Positions 15,001 through 25,200 of a DNA stretch of 64,000 bases are shown here, piece by piece. This stretch comes from Rhynchonema sp. JSB1_4 (Eukaryota > Nematoda > Chromadorea > Monhysterida > Xyalidae), in assembly GCA_030248065.1 (NCBI GenBank), contig JASAMV010006453.1:1-64000 (forward strand), given 5' to 3'. The translations under genes and the position numbers were made by a program. The number at the start of each line of letters is the position of its first letter. Position 1 is the first letter of the stretch. The notes beneath the pieces were generated by a model, which was given only the letters and a program-made list of their open reading frames with translations, searched no databases and had not been told where the DNA came from.

Positions 15001-16913
15001 TTGGTGACTGCATGTTTTGTGTGTGATCGCGCAACACAACGTCACTGCCCTGTCGCTTTCCCTGTCACTTTATGATTCAGGAGAAAAATTTGACCAATTC
15101 TTATAAAATCATTGTGCGACCAATACCAACGAGGTCAATCATCTGAATGGCATGTGCTAACGTCGTTCGCACGGCTTCACTTCGGGAACCCACTCGCCGT
15201 CGGCACACACGGCGACCTGTGTTTTCGCAAAGTCGTTCGTCGCAACGATGTGATAGCCGGGCGAACATTCGAACTCGATATTTGAACCTGTGTGAGTGCA
15301 CACGTTGCTGATGCGTAATCGTTGCTGATTGAATGTTTGAAGAATGTGATGTTTCTGTGATTGCGGTTAGTAGTTGATAACATGATGATTTGCTCCATGT
15401 GGGACGCAGTACCGCACGAAATAATCAACAATTTATTATTCCTGACGTTTCGAGTGCACCTGACACCTTTCCTTAGAGGCTAAAATTGATGGCCCGAGTT
15501 CTCGAAAGCGCCACCGCCACCGGGTGCGCAACAGTGTGTTTGATATATCTGACGCTCTCCACCTCCGTGCGTAAATTCCCTTTTATTCCCGAAACGTGCG
15601 TGCGTTGAACAACGCTGCTGTTCGGCGTAAGCACGCAACAAATTGAGGTCAGCCAGCGGAAAGTTGCCATCATCGTGTTTGGGGGCGGTTGCGCTCAGGG
15701 TTGGGCAAAAAACGTTTTTTTTTCAAAAAATCGTTTTTTTTTAAAAACGTTTTTTTAAAAAAAACGTTTTTTAAACGCCCAGATGACCAAAATATGCCCC
15801 CAAAAAATTGGAAAACGCTCATGTTGGGAAGAAAACGTCGAGGCAAAATAAACGGGTTTCAACCCTTTTCTAGCGAGTTGCTAAGATCCCATATCAGACC
15901 CGCATCATGGGACCAACTTTGGCCGGGGTCATCACTGAAAGTCAAACTCCGTATATCGACGTATCTCGACAAAGTAAAAATTGGTCGAAAATTTTTGAAA
16001 AAAATGGGACAAAAAATTGATTTTCCTTGATAATCAGGGTACTTTCCCTGAAAAATCAGGGAAAATCAAGGAAATTCAGGATTTAAAAAATACGAAAAGC
16101 GACCCAGGCGTTTTTTTTAAAAACGTCGTTTTTTTAACAAAAAAAGGCCTTCGTTTTCTTTTGCCCAACCCTGGTTGCGCTTTCGGGGAATTTTGGCCAT
16201 TGGGGCTGAGAATCGAATGTGACTGGTCACAGTTAAATTTTATGCCGATGGAAATAGAAACGATCACGAAATCGTGAAATGCTTGCTGTTTTGTTGTTTT
16301 CTGAGACGTCAGGCCGTTGTGGTTTACGACTACAAACGCATTTGTGCATACCTATGCAACTATGGGATACTGGTATGTGCAAAAGAATCCGAAGCCCAAA
16401 CTGAGTATCCGAAAAGTTGTTCCTTAGCGGATACTGTGTCCGTTTGTGCCAGGGGCCAAAACATCTTCTGAAGTTCAAAGTTTAACGGAGACGGCAGGTT
16501 GGTGAGTTATGTGGTCGGCAGTTTATCTGGTCTAATTTCAGTTTGGTGAGCTGAAAGCGACGTGATTTTTGACAAGTAAACTTGGAAATGGGCTTTTTTA
16601 ACATTTTTTAATTGGTGTCTCTGCAACATTTGAAACAGTCACCTCCGACATGCCTCAGAACCGTGACACTCTCGGATGCTGCGCCCGTTCCATAACCCAA
16701 ATTGGGACGCGGGTATTCCGTCGGATATTCCGTCATTAATGTGTAATCATCTTCTAAGTGCCTCGATGCTTGAAGCGGAAAACACAATATCAAGACGAAT
16801 CAAAAATTATATTACGACCCAACCGTTATGGCATCCGTCGTCCCAACACAAATGAGAAAAACCATAATCCTTGTATATGGGCTTAGCGTTGACCGGTGGA
16901 AATGCGCACAGCA
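7026..16913 (-). CDS. modular sushi (CCP) / C-type lectin-like domain protein, spliced, 5' end not defined
   Basis: I assembled this from splice signals, frame and family motifs. Proposed exons in transcription order: 16913-16824, 16768-16643, 15307-15162, 14800-14702, 14099-13914, 13146-12978, 12476-12396, 12015-11851, 11548-11396, 11034-10805, 8823-8670, about 8519-8450, 8365-8246, 7983-7811 and 7223-7026 (stop). The order reads sushi, linker, CTLD1, sushi, linker, CTLD2, partial sushi, linker, CTLD3. Most module borders are phase 1 and each CTLD is cut internally at phase 0. That symmetry allows module duplication and also supports the exon calls. Sushi cysteines and the G-x-W pattern, and CTLD endings such as PFLCKY, PFLCSY and LFVCKF, are visible. 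No EPN or QPD triplet is seen, so sugar binding is not predicted. The protein should be extracellular, but no signal exon was found. Gaps remain after 13914 and between 15307 and 16643. Confidence 0.7.
7490..7755. repeat. foldback repeat within an intron of the sushi/CTLD gene
   Basis: The arms begin TTCCAGCTGGCTGACC and end in the inverse GGTCAGCCAGCTGGAA. They include a GCGAACAGCAGCATTGTTCA block and the segment GGGAATTTGCGCACCGAGGTG, which is repeated in inverse. The same core occurs in unrelated-ended elements at 15.5, 32.7 and 57.2 kb. Confidence 0.7.
8246..8365 (-). CDS. linker exon with CYE motif, sushi/CTLD gene
   Basis: This 120-bp exon is phase 1 at both ends (TTTACAG acceptor, GTTAAT donor). 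It encodes a hydrophilic linker starting [11 protein letters not shown]. Its counterpart at 11396-11548 contains [11 protein letters not shown], and the exon at 14702-14800 holds the equivalent position. It joins in frame to the CTLD3 N-half. Confidence 0.65.
8670..11034 (-). CDS. CTLD2 module of the sushi/CTLD gene (two exons)
   Basis: Exon 11034-10805 starts after CTGCAG and encodes [17 protein letters not shown] through VYWWQS. It ends at GTGTTT in phase 0. Exon 8823-8670 starts after TTTGCAG with GISEQKCNW and runs through RVWLCGKW to FYPFLCKY. The halves join in frame to give a full long-form CTLD. The intron of about 2 kb is filled with an (AT)n microsatellite and several inverted-repeat elements. 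Confidence 0.75.
8917..9041. repeat. (AT)n microsatellite with interspersed ATAC/GTAT
   Basis: About 125 bp of alternating AT broken by regular C or G substitutions. It generates spurious IYIYIY reading frames on both strands. It lies in the CTLD2 intron. Confidence 0.95.
9136..9460. repeat. dispersed repeat, near-identical to 10199-10520
   Basis: The segment starting ACGAACGGCAACTCGATCAA and ending near GGTCGCACAATGGCC is repeated about 1.06 kb downstream with few differences. It contains part of the GGCAAACTACACCAACACGAG element family. Both copies lie in the CTLD2 intron. Confidence 0.75.
9496..9878. repeat. inverted-repeat element with CCCAAAAAAATTCGGACGC ends
   Basis: The left arm, CCCAAAAAAATTCGGACGCA followed by TGAATGTGTAAGTTCTGG, is matched inversely at the right end over roughly 75 bp. 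No coding potential is seen. Confidence 0.75.
10499..10785. repeat. TTGGTCGC-family inverted-repeat element
   Basis: The left end ATTGGTCGCACAATGGCC and the right end TAAAGTCATTGTGCGACC are inverted. The internal ATTTTCAGCTGAAAATAATC and CTAGCAGATCAACCACG blocks match the other copies. It lies in the CTLD2 intron, about 20 bp from the 10805 exon edge. Confidence 0.75.
11050..11250. repeat. GTAGGCAAACTAC inverted-repeat element
   Basis: The left end GTAGGCAAACTACGCCAACA pairs with TGTTGGTGTAGTTTGCCTTT at the right end. Related copies lie at 9.2-9.4, 10.3-10.5 and 53.03-53.23 kb. Confidence 0.7.
11396..11548 (-). CDS. linker exon, sushi/CTLD gene
   Basis: A phase 1-1 exon of 153 bp between TATTCAG and GTAAGT. 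It encodes [19 protein letters not shown] followed by a proline/lysine-rich, tyrosine-containing stretch. It follows the sushi second-half exon and joins in frame to the CTLD2 N-half. Confidence 0.65.
11851..12476 (-). CDS. sushi/CCP domain (two exons), sushi/CTLD gene
   Basis: Exon 12476-12396 encodes [19 protein letters not shown] and ends at a phase-1 donor. Exon 12015-11851 continues with [16 protein letters not shown], then [18 protein letters not shown]. Joined in phase 1, the two give the usual sushi order C...C...C-x-G-x-W...C. This is the clearest sushi module in the window. Confidence 0.8.
12560..12650 (-). repeat. tRNA-derived SINE-like sequence
   Basis: On the minus strand the sequence reads GCCGTAGCTCAGTTGGTAGC (A-box) and later GAGGTTCGAGTC (B-box), but the acceptor stem does not close. 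I read it as a SINE head or tRNA pseudogene, related to the copies at 52.2 and 53.8 kb. Confidence 0.6.
12978..14099 (-). CDS. CTLD1 module of the sushi/CTLD gene
   Basis: Exon 14099-13914 (acceptor ACTTCAG) encodes [10 protein letters not shown] followed by [11 protein letters not shown], a typical CTLD start with the W/A...C helix pattern. Exon 13146-12978 (acceptor TTTGCAG) encodes CTAWLCGRF and LPLFVCKF, the CTLD end. The phases do not match directly (1 versus 0), so a short exon carrying the central W region may be missing from my model. Confidence 0.65.
13157..13326. repeat. GGGCTTATAGT small hairpin element
   Basis: The ends GGGCTTATAGTAATGTCGTC and GACGACAAAACTATTAGCCC are inverted, with internal GTCGTCAAATCA repeats and a conserved GCGCTCATTTGGGGCTCATG-like centre (here ACGCTCATTTG). 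Other copies: 36943-37052, 50805-50892, 57464-57612, and the ends of the large 22.7-24.2 kb element. Confidence 0.7.
14422..14657. repeat. TATAGTAAATTTCC inverted-repeat element
   Basis: TATAGTAAATTTCCAAATTC followed by GCTGCCGCACAGTAAA is precisely inverted at the other end, which finishes GGAAATTTACTATA. The target site is probably TA. Confidence 0.8.
14846..15123. repeat. TTGGTCGC-family inverted-repeat element
   Basis: The TTGGTCGCTCAATGACCA left end and TCATTGTGCGACCAA right end are flanked by TA on both sides. It lies between two coding exons of the sushi/CTLD gene. Confidence 0.8.
15696..16173. mobile_element. hAT-like nonautonomous element, family B
   Basis: Ends CAGGGTTGGGCAAAA and TTTTGCCCAACCCTG lie between perfect 8-bp duplications GTTGCGCT. 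The interior matches the elements at 34885-35399 and 55333-55812, including a GATCCCATATCAGACCCGCA segment. Confidence 0.88.
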
Positions 16914-17116
16914 CTGCAACAGAATTCTCGCAGTTTTTCATCGAGAGTGTATTATTGTGTCCGAGCAACACCCAAAATGATTGTAGTGGCACACGCGACA
17001 AAACCAATGTTAATGGTATTTTATCTATCTACCTGACTGTAAAAAAAGTTAGCTGCCCATATCAATTGATTTACTTTGCCATTGTGTGTCTCTAAGCGGT
17101 TGCAAAGTGGTATTAA

Positions 17117-17814
17117 AGGGGGCCTTTCGCATTTCAAACCGCCTTCAAACTTTGCACGCATTTGAATATTGTTCAGGGCGTTGTTAAACTGTCACGCACC
17201 AAGAACCCAATCTGCAGCATGCGACCAGGAGATGCACTTTAAGAAGAACATCCGGGAACAAAGTGTGCCGCGGACCAGCCCAATTTACAGAAGAAAAAAC
17301 CAACACAAAGAACCCACCCCCCCACCAACAAAACCAAATATACCTGCGCATTCAGGCAAACTGCTTGATCAAAAAGGTGTCAAGGCGAATGAATGTTTCG
17401 CATGAAACGTGCAACACCACTAACTATGGAATTTCGCTTTTCTTTATATTTCGAATTTCAGCGAATTGTTCCAGCGCGACAAGCAGACCTTGAAACATTT
17501 AGCAGCCACGCATGAACAATTCGTTGCAATTCGAAATAAAAAGAAAACCGAAATTCTATAGTGAGGAAGGGGCAAATATCGTGCGAAACATTCTGCGCCT
17601 TGACCGCCCTTGTCATCAGGCGAGTTGCCTGAATGCGCAGGTAGAAATTGGGCTGGTCCACATTTGATTTTGTTCGCGGATGTTCCCCTTGAAGGGGATC
17701 TCCTGACCGCATGCTGAACGTTAGACCTCCGGTGTGTTTGACTTTTATGACGTCTTGACCACTGTCTAAACACATGCGAAGTTTGAAGGGGGTTTGAAAT
17801 GCGAAAGGCCCCCT
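17117..17814. mobile_element. piggyBac-like nonautonomous foldback element (TTAA target)
   Basis: AGGGGGCCTTTCGCATTTCA at the left is inverted at the right (TGAAATGCGAAAGGCCCCCT). Both ends abut TTAA, the piggyBac target. The arms stay complementary for about 300 bp, with the loop near 17470-17520. No transposase frame is present. Confidence 0.75.
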
Positions 17815-18429
17815 TTAATGTAGGTAAACGTTAACGAAGCCAAAAATTCTCGCAATTGACCCACAGAGAGGTGCACACACCAATTTGGTTCACTTCGTCT
17901 TCACCAACGACCAAAATGGCGGATACGCACAACAACATTGGACATGTCAGATGCATGATTCTGAGGTTCGACCCGCAGTAATAATTATTGGACAATGTTA
18001 AACTGGAATGACATTCTAGCTGAAAACGTTGACAGCCTGCTGTATTTCGCTCAAATAGTGGCTGATTGGCAAATAGGTAATAGATGCACAGTACAGAACA
18101 TTATGAACAAAGAAGAGAAAAACGTAGGATAAGGAAACGGCTGAACACGTAATTATTTGAATATGGGTGAAGCATTTTGGGAAAAGCTTGGACAGCTTCA
18201 AAATTGACTTCCCGTTTCCTCAGGCTTAGGGTTAGGGTTAGGTCAAATCATGAGCTAACCGTGCCTCCTATCGCGAAATCGAAAATTTGCGTTTTCTCTC
18301 GCAATACAACTGTCCAAGTTTTCCCAACATGCATGGGTGAAAGCAAAAAAACGCCACGTTTTTATCTCAACCAGCACAGGAATAACCGCGTGGCACAAAT
18401 GACGTGTAAAGATAATTAAGTATTAATTT

Positions 18430-18727
18430 AAAGGCAGTCTACGGGAGGTTGTCACTCAGCCCCCGAATACCGTAACCCACCGCAAGCGAGATCGTTGCGA
18501 GACCCATGCTGATCGCTGCTTATCGACACGTGTATTAGCGGCAGCAAGCTGGAAATTGTCATCGTGCGCGTCGATCACCAAAACTTCGAAATGTTGGTTG
18601 GTGTTGGCGCTAACACGCAAAACATAGATAAAAAACAAAATGGTCTCGACACGATCCTTGCAGATCAAAATTACGGTGGGTTACGGTATTCGGGGGCTGA
18701 GTGACAACCTCCCGTAGACTGCCTTTA
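18430..18727. repeat. AAAGGCAGTC inverted-repeat element
   Basis: Terminal inverted repeats of more than 50 bp begin AAAGGCAGTCTACGGGAGGT. A second copy lies at 29534-29815 in an OATP intron. The interior encodes an antisense-looking DAHDDNFQLAAANTRVDK frame that both copies share, so it is element sequence and not a host gene. Confidence 0.78.
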
Positions 18728-18860
18728 ATAAGGATTAATTTTGGTATTGATATAATCGTGATGCATCGTGGCAACTGCGTGAAACATTGATTCACGTCAA
18801 CGATGAAATCCAGAGTGGCAGAAATGCTTCGTGGCATGCATGTGCTTCAACGCTCGAAAA

Positions 18861-19087
18861 TGGGTGGCATTTTCGAAACGGTGTAAAGCTCAGTTGGGTG
18901 TAAAGGTCGGTGTAAGCTCGGTCGAAAGCTCGCTCGGTGTCAGCTCGGTGTAAACATGAAACATTCCATGTTAACAGCAGGCAATGTTTCATGTTTACAC
19001 CGAGCTGACACCGACCGAGCTTTCGATTGAGCTTAGACCGACCTTTACACCCAACTCACCTTTACACCGTTTCGAAAATATCACCCA
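18861..19087. repeat. TGGGTGRYATTTTCG palindromic element
   Basis: Near-complete palindrome: TGGGTGGCATTTTCGAAACG at the left, CGTTTCGAAAATATCACCCA at the right, and a central CATGAAACATTCC/CAATGTTTCATG. The arms carry tandem AGCTCGGTGTAA-like units. A related copy is at 42773-42985. Confidence 0.78.
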
Positions 19088-19302
19088 ATGTGTGGTGGAA
19101 ATTGGCTGATGAAGGCGCTAGTGGTGACACTGAGCTGTGCAAACTCGCGACTGTCGGTTGCGATATTTGGGTCGGATGGAAAGCAGTGGTGTTCATACGA
19201 TTTTAAGTGTGTAAGAATCCAGGGTGATACGGTATGGTCTAGGTCTGCAAAGCTCGGCTGGTTTGCCTATAACCATCTGGTGCGTTCCCCAATACTAACG
19301 AC

Positions 19303-20014
19303 CAGGGTTGTTTCAAAAAAAAGTGGTTAATTAAAAAATTTAAAAAAAAAAAATTTTTTTTTTGAAACTCAGATTTTGCTTTTTTTTTAATAAAAAAAAG
19401 TTGCCCAAAATGGGCTGAAATGTCCAAAAATGGCCTTTTTCGAGGCAAAAAATTGGCACTTTTTTTCTGTGGACGGGACAATTTTTCCAAAATCGCGCCT
19501 GCGGCGCCCTGTATTGCCCCAAATTCGTACAGGGATGCGCGGGGCTGGTCTTTTACAGTGATGTGGCACCGATAATGTACTACTGCATGCTACTACACAT
19601 GTATATATGCAGGTATGGTGCAAAACCGGGCGCGCAAAGTCGATCTGACACGCAAGATTTGGGCTGTAATCGATATTTTGATGGTCGTATATCAGATATT
19701 CGGTATTAGATGCATTAAAATACGTTGTACAGCATGCTACAATATATTAGAGTACCATCGTTAGTGAACATCAACCTCACACTGGTCGGAGACCATAGAA
19801 TCTGCACAATACTACCGGGTGTCACCGCACAAGTTGGGTCTCAGGCGAAAATTTTTCAATTTTTGAAAAATATGTTGTATCGATTTCATTTATCCTGAAA
19901 CGTCGTTTGCAACACTTTTTCTAATAAAAAAATTTTCGTCAAAAAAGAAATCAAAAAAAAAATTTTTTTTTAAAAAAAAAGCTCGTTAATAAAAAAATTT
20001 TTTTTTCAACCCTG
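19303..20014. mobile_element. hAT-like nonautonomous element, family A
   Basis: CAGGGTTGTTTC and CAACCCTG ends are flanked by CTAACGAC/CTAATGAC (8 bp, one mismatch). The interior matches 2298-3013 and 33597-34314. It abuts a cysteine-rich minus-strand frame (20015-20430). Confidence 0.82.
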
Positions 20015-20430
20015 CTAATGACAGCCCAAACACCAGGCTGGAACTGACAACCAGAAAAGAACGTTGCCCAGTTGTTCACATTGCACACTTTACAAGTAAC
20101 TTTAGTTCCGGAACAGCACGAGCGACTTTGAAACGAACGAACGAAACGCTGGCTGTCAGCGGATCTGCTAGAGAAACACACGAAATCCACCATATGAAAC
20201 ATCATCTGATTGGCGATCGATGCGCCGCTTTCGCGCTGGGTTACAATTTTTTGAAAACTACTGTGGCGTTTTGAATGACATTGAGAATAGCACGCATACG
20301 AAACGCATGCGTCCCTGGTGGTTGATCCAGGACTCTGCCGTTTTTCTGAGGGGCACCTTCCAGATTTCGTATGCGAAAAACGCCCGGGTAATTTCACGTT
20401 GCCGGCCCGCTCACAACTCTGTGACGGCAA
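20015..20430 (-). CDS. possible exon(s) of a sushi-like extracellular protein, interrupted by a hAT-like element
   Basis: The minus-strand frame ends with GTKVTCKVCNVNNWATFFSG then CQFQPGVWAV. That resembles the second half of a sushi domain (G-x-x-V-x-C, later C and G-x-W). It may be an upstream exon of the 7-17 kb gene. Directly after it stands the hAT-like element. The target duplication on the exon side reads GTCATTAG and the distal copy reads GTCGTTAG-T. The rest of the frame (up to 20430) has no clear domain. The call is weak. Confidence 0.3.
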
Positions 20431-22046
20431 ATTTCACGCGACAAATTACTCTTCGCTAAACAGGAGTCAAACGAACATCATTGGGCTAAAAAAACGTGTG
20501 AACATCAACTCAACCGCACAGTGACTTAGAGATCCATTGAATTTGTGTGTTTTGCGGTTGACGCAATTTTTCCATCACGTCCATATCGGGTAATGTGTGC
20601 ACTTATGTACTTGTTGAGGTGTTGCAAAACAGGTTTGACGGCATATTCGTGTTTCCTACTGTGAAGTACATACCATGTATGCTGGCATTGAACGCACTGA
20701 ATTTGCTGTTCACGTGGAAGGGAGGACAAAACGACTTAATTTTTCAAATTTTTTCCCTAAAATGTACGTTTGTAGATGACACTGCACTTGCCTTTGTGCC
20801 CGATTGATCTCCTGTTTGAGGCACGTTCTCAATCGCTTTCTATGACATCAATCTCAATGTCAATCTATTTGACATGTTTCAACGACCGGCGCCTTGTACT
20901 GCGATCCCAATATTTGTCTTCCGTAGATTAATGATCCGTTATAACGAATAATTCGTATGAACGAAATTGTACATACATACATGTACATTTTGTCCCGTTC
21001 AGGTGCTACGGGTGCATAAAAACTAACCGTTAAACTGGCCTTTCAGAAACGTTGCTTTTGGAAACGTTATCATTCTTTGCAAAGTGTACGGCTTGTGCGT
21101 ATTTGTCACATTGTTTGTCAACAGCACAAACAGAATAGCACGACAACACAGGGAAGGTAGCTGTTTTGGGGTCAAAGTGCCGTCCACATGCTTTTGGTAA
21201 AATCAAGGATGTCATAAAAGTTCAGGGTAGGGTCATTATGAGGCAAAATGTGCACATTAACCTTGTTTTTCTGCACAATGAGAATGGTGTAATCAGTGTC
21301 AAACGTGTGATTCGACCTCATAGTGCCAAAAATCGGGTCGATTTATTTGAACACAAGTATGTAAAATTCGTCACACAAATGCATCACCGCATTGTGGTTA
21401 TCGTGTTTTTAAAGTGCACAATCACGCGTTGAGGCGTGCTGACAACTGACTTACACACATATTTTGTCTCTAAATCTTATCATAAAATTCAGTTGTTATA
21501 AACAATGGTGTTTATGCATATGTACATATGTGTAAAAGTGCCGCCAACGCGCTGGTTTTCTGCTTGAAAACAACACGCGTCTGGTTTGTCATTTGGGTTA
21601 GTTGCACCTGACAATGGAAACTTCTTTATTTTTTAGCATTGTGGTTTCAGATAGAGTATCCTTGACTGCATTATATTCTGATTGATGTCGAAAGGATAAA
21701 GTGAGGCGAAACATATAGTAAGAAGTTCGCAAGTGCAAAGTCCACGGATGACACCAACGGAGAGCAAATACGGTTTTGGAAGGTGCGGATATCATATGTA
21801 TACACATTGCTTGCGTTTTTACCCCCTTGGCGAAAACTCCCTTTGTAAAGCTGGTACTGGGCTTCACGTATGTCTATGTCGTTTTGTCCTGTCCAACCAA
21901 ACGGCCGAAATCAGCAGCAAATGCAACAACACGCTTGTGGTTGTGCTCAGGGCAGTAACTCCAATGTGAATTACGCCGCTTATGTTCGTTCAAAGATTAC
22001 GGCCTCTCAGATGCGGGCGTTGCACCAGTTCACCAATAGATGATTA
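20431..22046. other. no gene recognised
   Basis: There is nothing with domain or splice support. The missing first exon of the OATP gene could lie here or upstream, but I could not identify it. Confidence 0.4.
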
Positions 22047-22219
22047 CTAGACGGGACCCGTGCCTACGGCCCGGCTACAGCGCCGCGCCCGTCCCGTGCC
22101 ACCCACCGAAAACCCGTTAGCATACCCAAAGCTACCCGTGAAAATTGACCCGTCCGCACTTCCCAGGGAGGGGCCACAGACACACACACACATACGTCTT
22201 CCTGTTTTAGTAGTATAGA
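22047..22219 (-). mobile_element. short nonautonomous Helitron-like element
   Basis: Read on the minus strand, it starts TCTATACTACTAAAACAGG and ends in a GC-rich hairpin followed by CTAG, and it is inserted between A and T. There is no target duplication or inverted repeat, as is typical for Helitrons. It matches 42558-42758. Confidence 0.75.
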
Positions 22220-22276
22220 TGTGCTCCGAAAATACTTTCATGAGCCGAAAACCTCTCTCAACTCAACAATTTGCAG

Positions 22277-25200
22277 GTTCCGTCCACAGTGGCTGCAACG
22301 TTTCCACACGTCCAAATGGTTGTTGGTGGCCTTGTGTCTGCAGAAGATCAGCAACGGCTACGGCCTATGGGGCATGGGCGGATCGGTGATCACAACAATC
22401 GAGAAACGCTTCGGTCTGACCTATACGATGATGTCACTGTTCTCAACCATTCCCATTGTCACACTAATCGTCACGGCGCTGCCGCTGGCGCACTTTTCGA
22501 ATATCGGTTGGTGCGGGAACGGCGTTGCTGGAACGATATCCTGGTGCAGCGCCCGTCAGTCTGTGAGATTGAGACGGGCAGAGGCGGACGGGACTACCGC
22601 TGATACTTGTCGGGTACTTGAAGTCATTATTGTGTGTAAACAGTGACGGAAACCGTGTCCACTATCGCCAACGCAGTAATGTCAATATGAAGAGCGCTGA
22701 TCTTTATGGTGTACCACGACTGGGCTTATAGTATTGTCGTCAAATCATGTCGTCAAATAAAATCCTCAAACAAGCAATAAATATGAGTAATTTAAATTAA
22801 TATGAGCTCCAAATGAGCGCGAAAGTATATGTACATATACTCTGACAATACTTTTGGGAGAAACTTTTCAAACGCGTTGCCTGATCCGTAAAGCACACGC
22901 AACAGGCGCAGCGAGCTGAGTTTCGTAGCAATTCGCAAATCGTCGGTATCAGTAAAAATAAGACCAACCCCCAAAACCACTTTTTCGAGAAAAAAGCGTT
23001 TGAAGTCGGCCTGACCGCATTTCCAACACGGTTTGGTTCGGTAGGCTGATGTTTGGCATGTCTACGTAAGGGAGCATGCTGATCATCATAGAAACAAAAG
23101 TAGACTTTGAAACATCATATCCAAGTAAAAACAAAGCTATTTGTCGGTTGGTTTTAGTTCACAAAAAAATAAATATAGACCAAGCCCCTTGGCGGAGCAG
23201 TTGAAAACCGAAAAATAGCCCAACCCCCATTTTCTCTGCCATTTATTTTTCACCTGCTTGAAAATGATTTAATACGGGGTTCATTAAAATGTCTTAAAAG
23301 AAGCATTATCATTCAAAACGCTTGTTACAGAGGTGGGAATCGGGCCGGGTTAGCTCGGTCCGGCATGGCCGGATTCAGAAAAAGTCGGCCCGGTCCTTTC
23401 CGCTTTCCGGCCCGATTTTTTGGGCCGGGTTTTTCTGATTGTATTTTGAAGCAAACGTCGGGTGTGAAAAGATTATTTCTGTTTGTTGAAATCATTGATA
23501 TTTACACATTGAAAACATAAACAAAAACATCAAAAAGCTTGTCTGTGAGAAGCTTCGAACTCGTGGCTCTCACAACCACAGTCAGATATGCTTGCCACTG
23601 TGCTAAAGACGCCGACAGCCAAGCCGCCTTACGATACGTTATAAACGTAATGATCGGGCCAGCAGCGACGCACTCACCGAGAGAGCGTAAAGTCCCTGAT
23701 ACAACACACACACAGCTGGGGTATTATGCAACAACTCATGTGCTGAAGCAATCTTTTGTGTGTGTGTGTTGGAGTCGCGTGCTTTGGGGCTTGGTCTTTT
23801 TTGTCCGCGAAAATTGCTCCGCCAACCAACTTGGTTTTCTTTTTCAAAAATAAGAAACTAGACCAACCCCCAACCGGAACTAGCAGGTGTTTTCAACAGG
23901 CTGTAACTCAATGTACATAGCGTTTTGAGACGAAATTTTTGGTGAATGTTTAGAATAGTTTGCCAGCTACACGCTGCACACAAAAAGGGGGTTGGTCTTT
24001 TGGTGGGGGTTGGTCTTAATTTTACTGATACCGACGAAATCACCACGTTAGACTTGTGTGTTGAGTGGCTGGCAGTCACGTGACCGCTGCAGCTAACACA
24101 CGCATGATGAGCTTTACGGATCAGGCAACGCGTTTTAAAAGGTTCTCCCAAAGCTATTGTCAGAGTATACATGTGATGTGACGACAGACGACGACATGCG
24201 ACGACATGATTTGACGACATCATAAGCACCACGACTGGACAGGGTTGTGCATTGTTGCAGGTCACAAAGGCCACTGGTGTGCGATTGGCAGTCTTACGGT
24301 AGCTGTTGGCCAGCTCCTGTTGGTCGTGGCCGAATTCATAACGCCGCCCTATCAGATTCAGGCCAAAAACGGTGTTAATGAGAGCACATTGTGCATTTGG
24401 GATGAGCAAAGTGTGAATTTGGCGCATAACGACACTTTGATTGCGACTGGTGACGATGTCCAGGATTGGTACGTGTCGCACGTGGTGAGTGACTGACATT
24501 GGAAACAGAAAATTTCTCCATTTTTGTTGATGAGTCTGCGAAAATTATACCAGTGAACGTTCTTCATAGTGAACTAAAAATTCTGTGATAAAAATTCTAA
24601 AAGTCGTGCGCCCCTGGGCTTTGGAAAATCGGGCTCGGATCAACGGCCTGGCGAGCAGCCCAACCTGATTGCAGTGTACACTCATTTTTTTGCTTCCCCA
24701 GGTCGGCTATCTGATCATCATCGGATGCGAGACCATCATCGCGGTGGCCACCTCTGTGACGGGAAACATCAGCGGATTGTATATGGATGAGAATGTCACT
24801 CAAAACGCGTCGCCGATGTACATGAGTGAGTTGGGATGGGAGGAGTCACAATCAATAGTACCAAATTTATGCAATCACTACGTACGACAACTACCGCAAG
24901 GCGATTTGTTGTAGATCGTACTTTGCGATCGAGTTACAGCGCACACCAATTTTGACAAGCGTCTAAAGGTCCTTCACTTTGTGTTGGGGCAGTCCTTCCC
25001 TGGTGATTGGACCTTTACCGTAGTCCAAGTCATTGATTTTGGTGCACCAAGAATGACCTGTTGTACAGACGAGGCTGTGAGGGTTCCATCATAATTACGC
25101 AACGACAGAAGTTGCAGTTGCTTTTAACCTGTGGCACTAACATTTTCTAAAGTTTTTATTGCAAAAACTTGTACTTCAGGTATTCTAAATTGTATGGCCA

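Noticed and set aside
18226..18240. Telomeric TTAGGG repeat
   Set aside because: Only about two and a half units embedded in ordinary sequence; not a chromosome end.
19951..20430. A single 159-codon minus-strand gene
   Set aside because: Its last part runs into A/T homopolymers of the hAT-like element; only the cysteine-rich stretch next to it is kept as a weak exon candidate.
23858..24499. 213-codon minus-strand frame
   Set aside because: It crosses the end of the foldback element and the antisense of OATP exon 2 and shows no domain.
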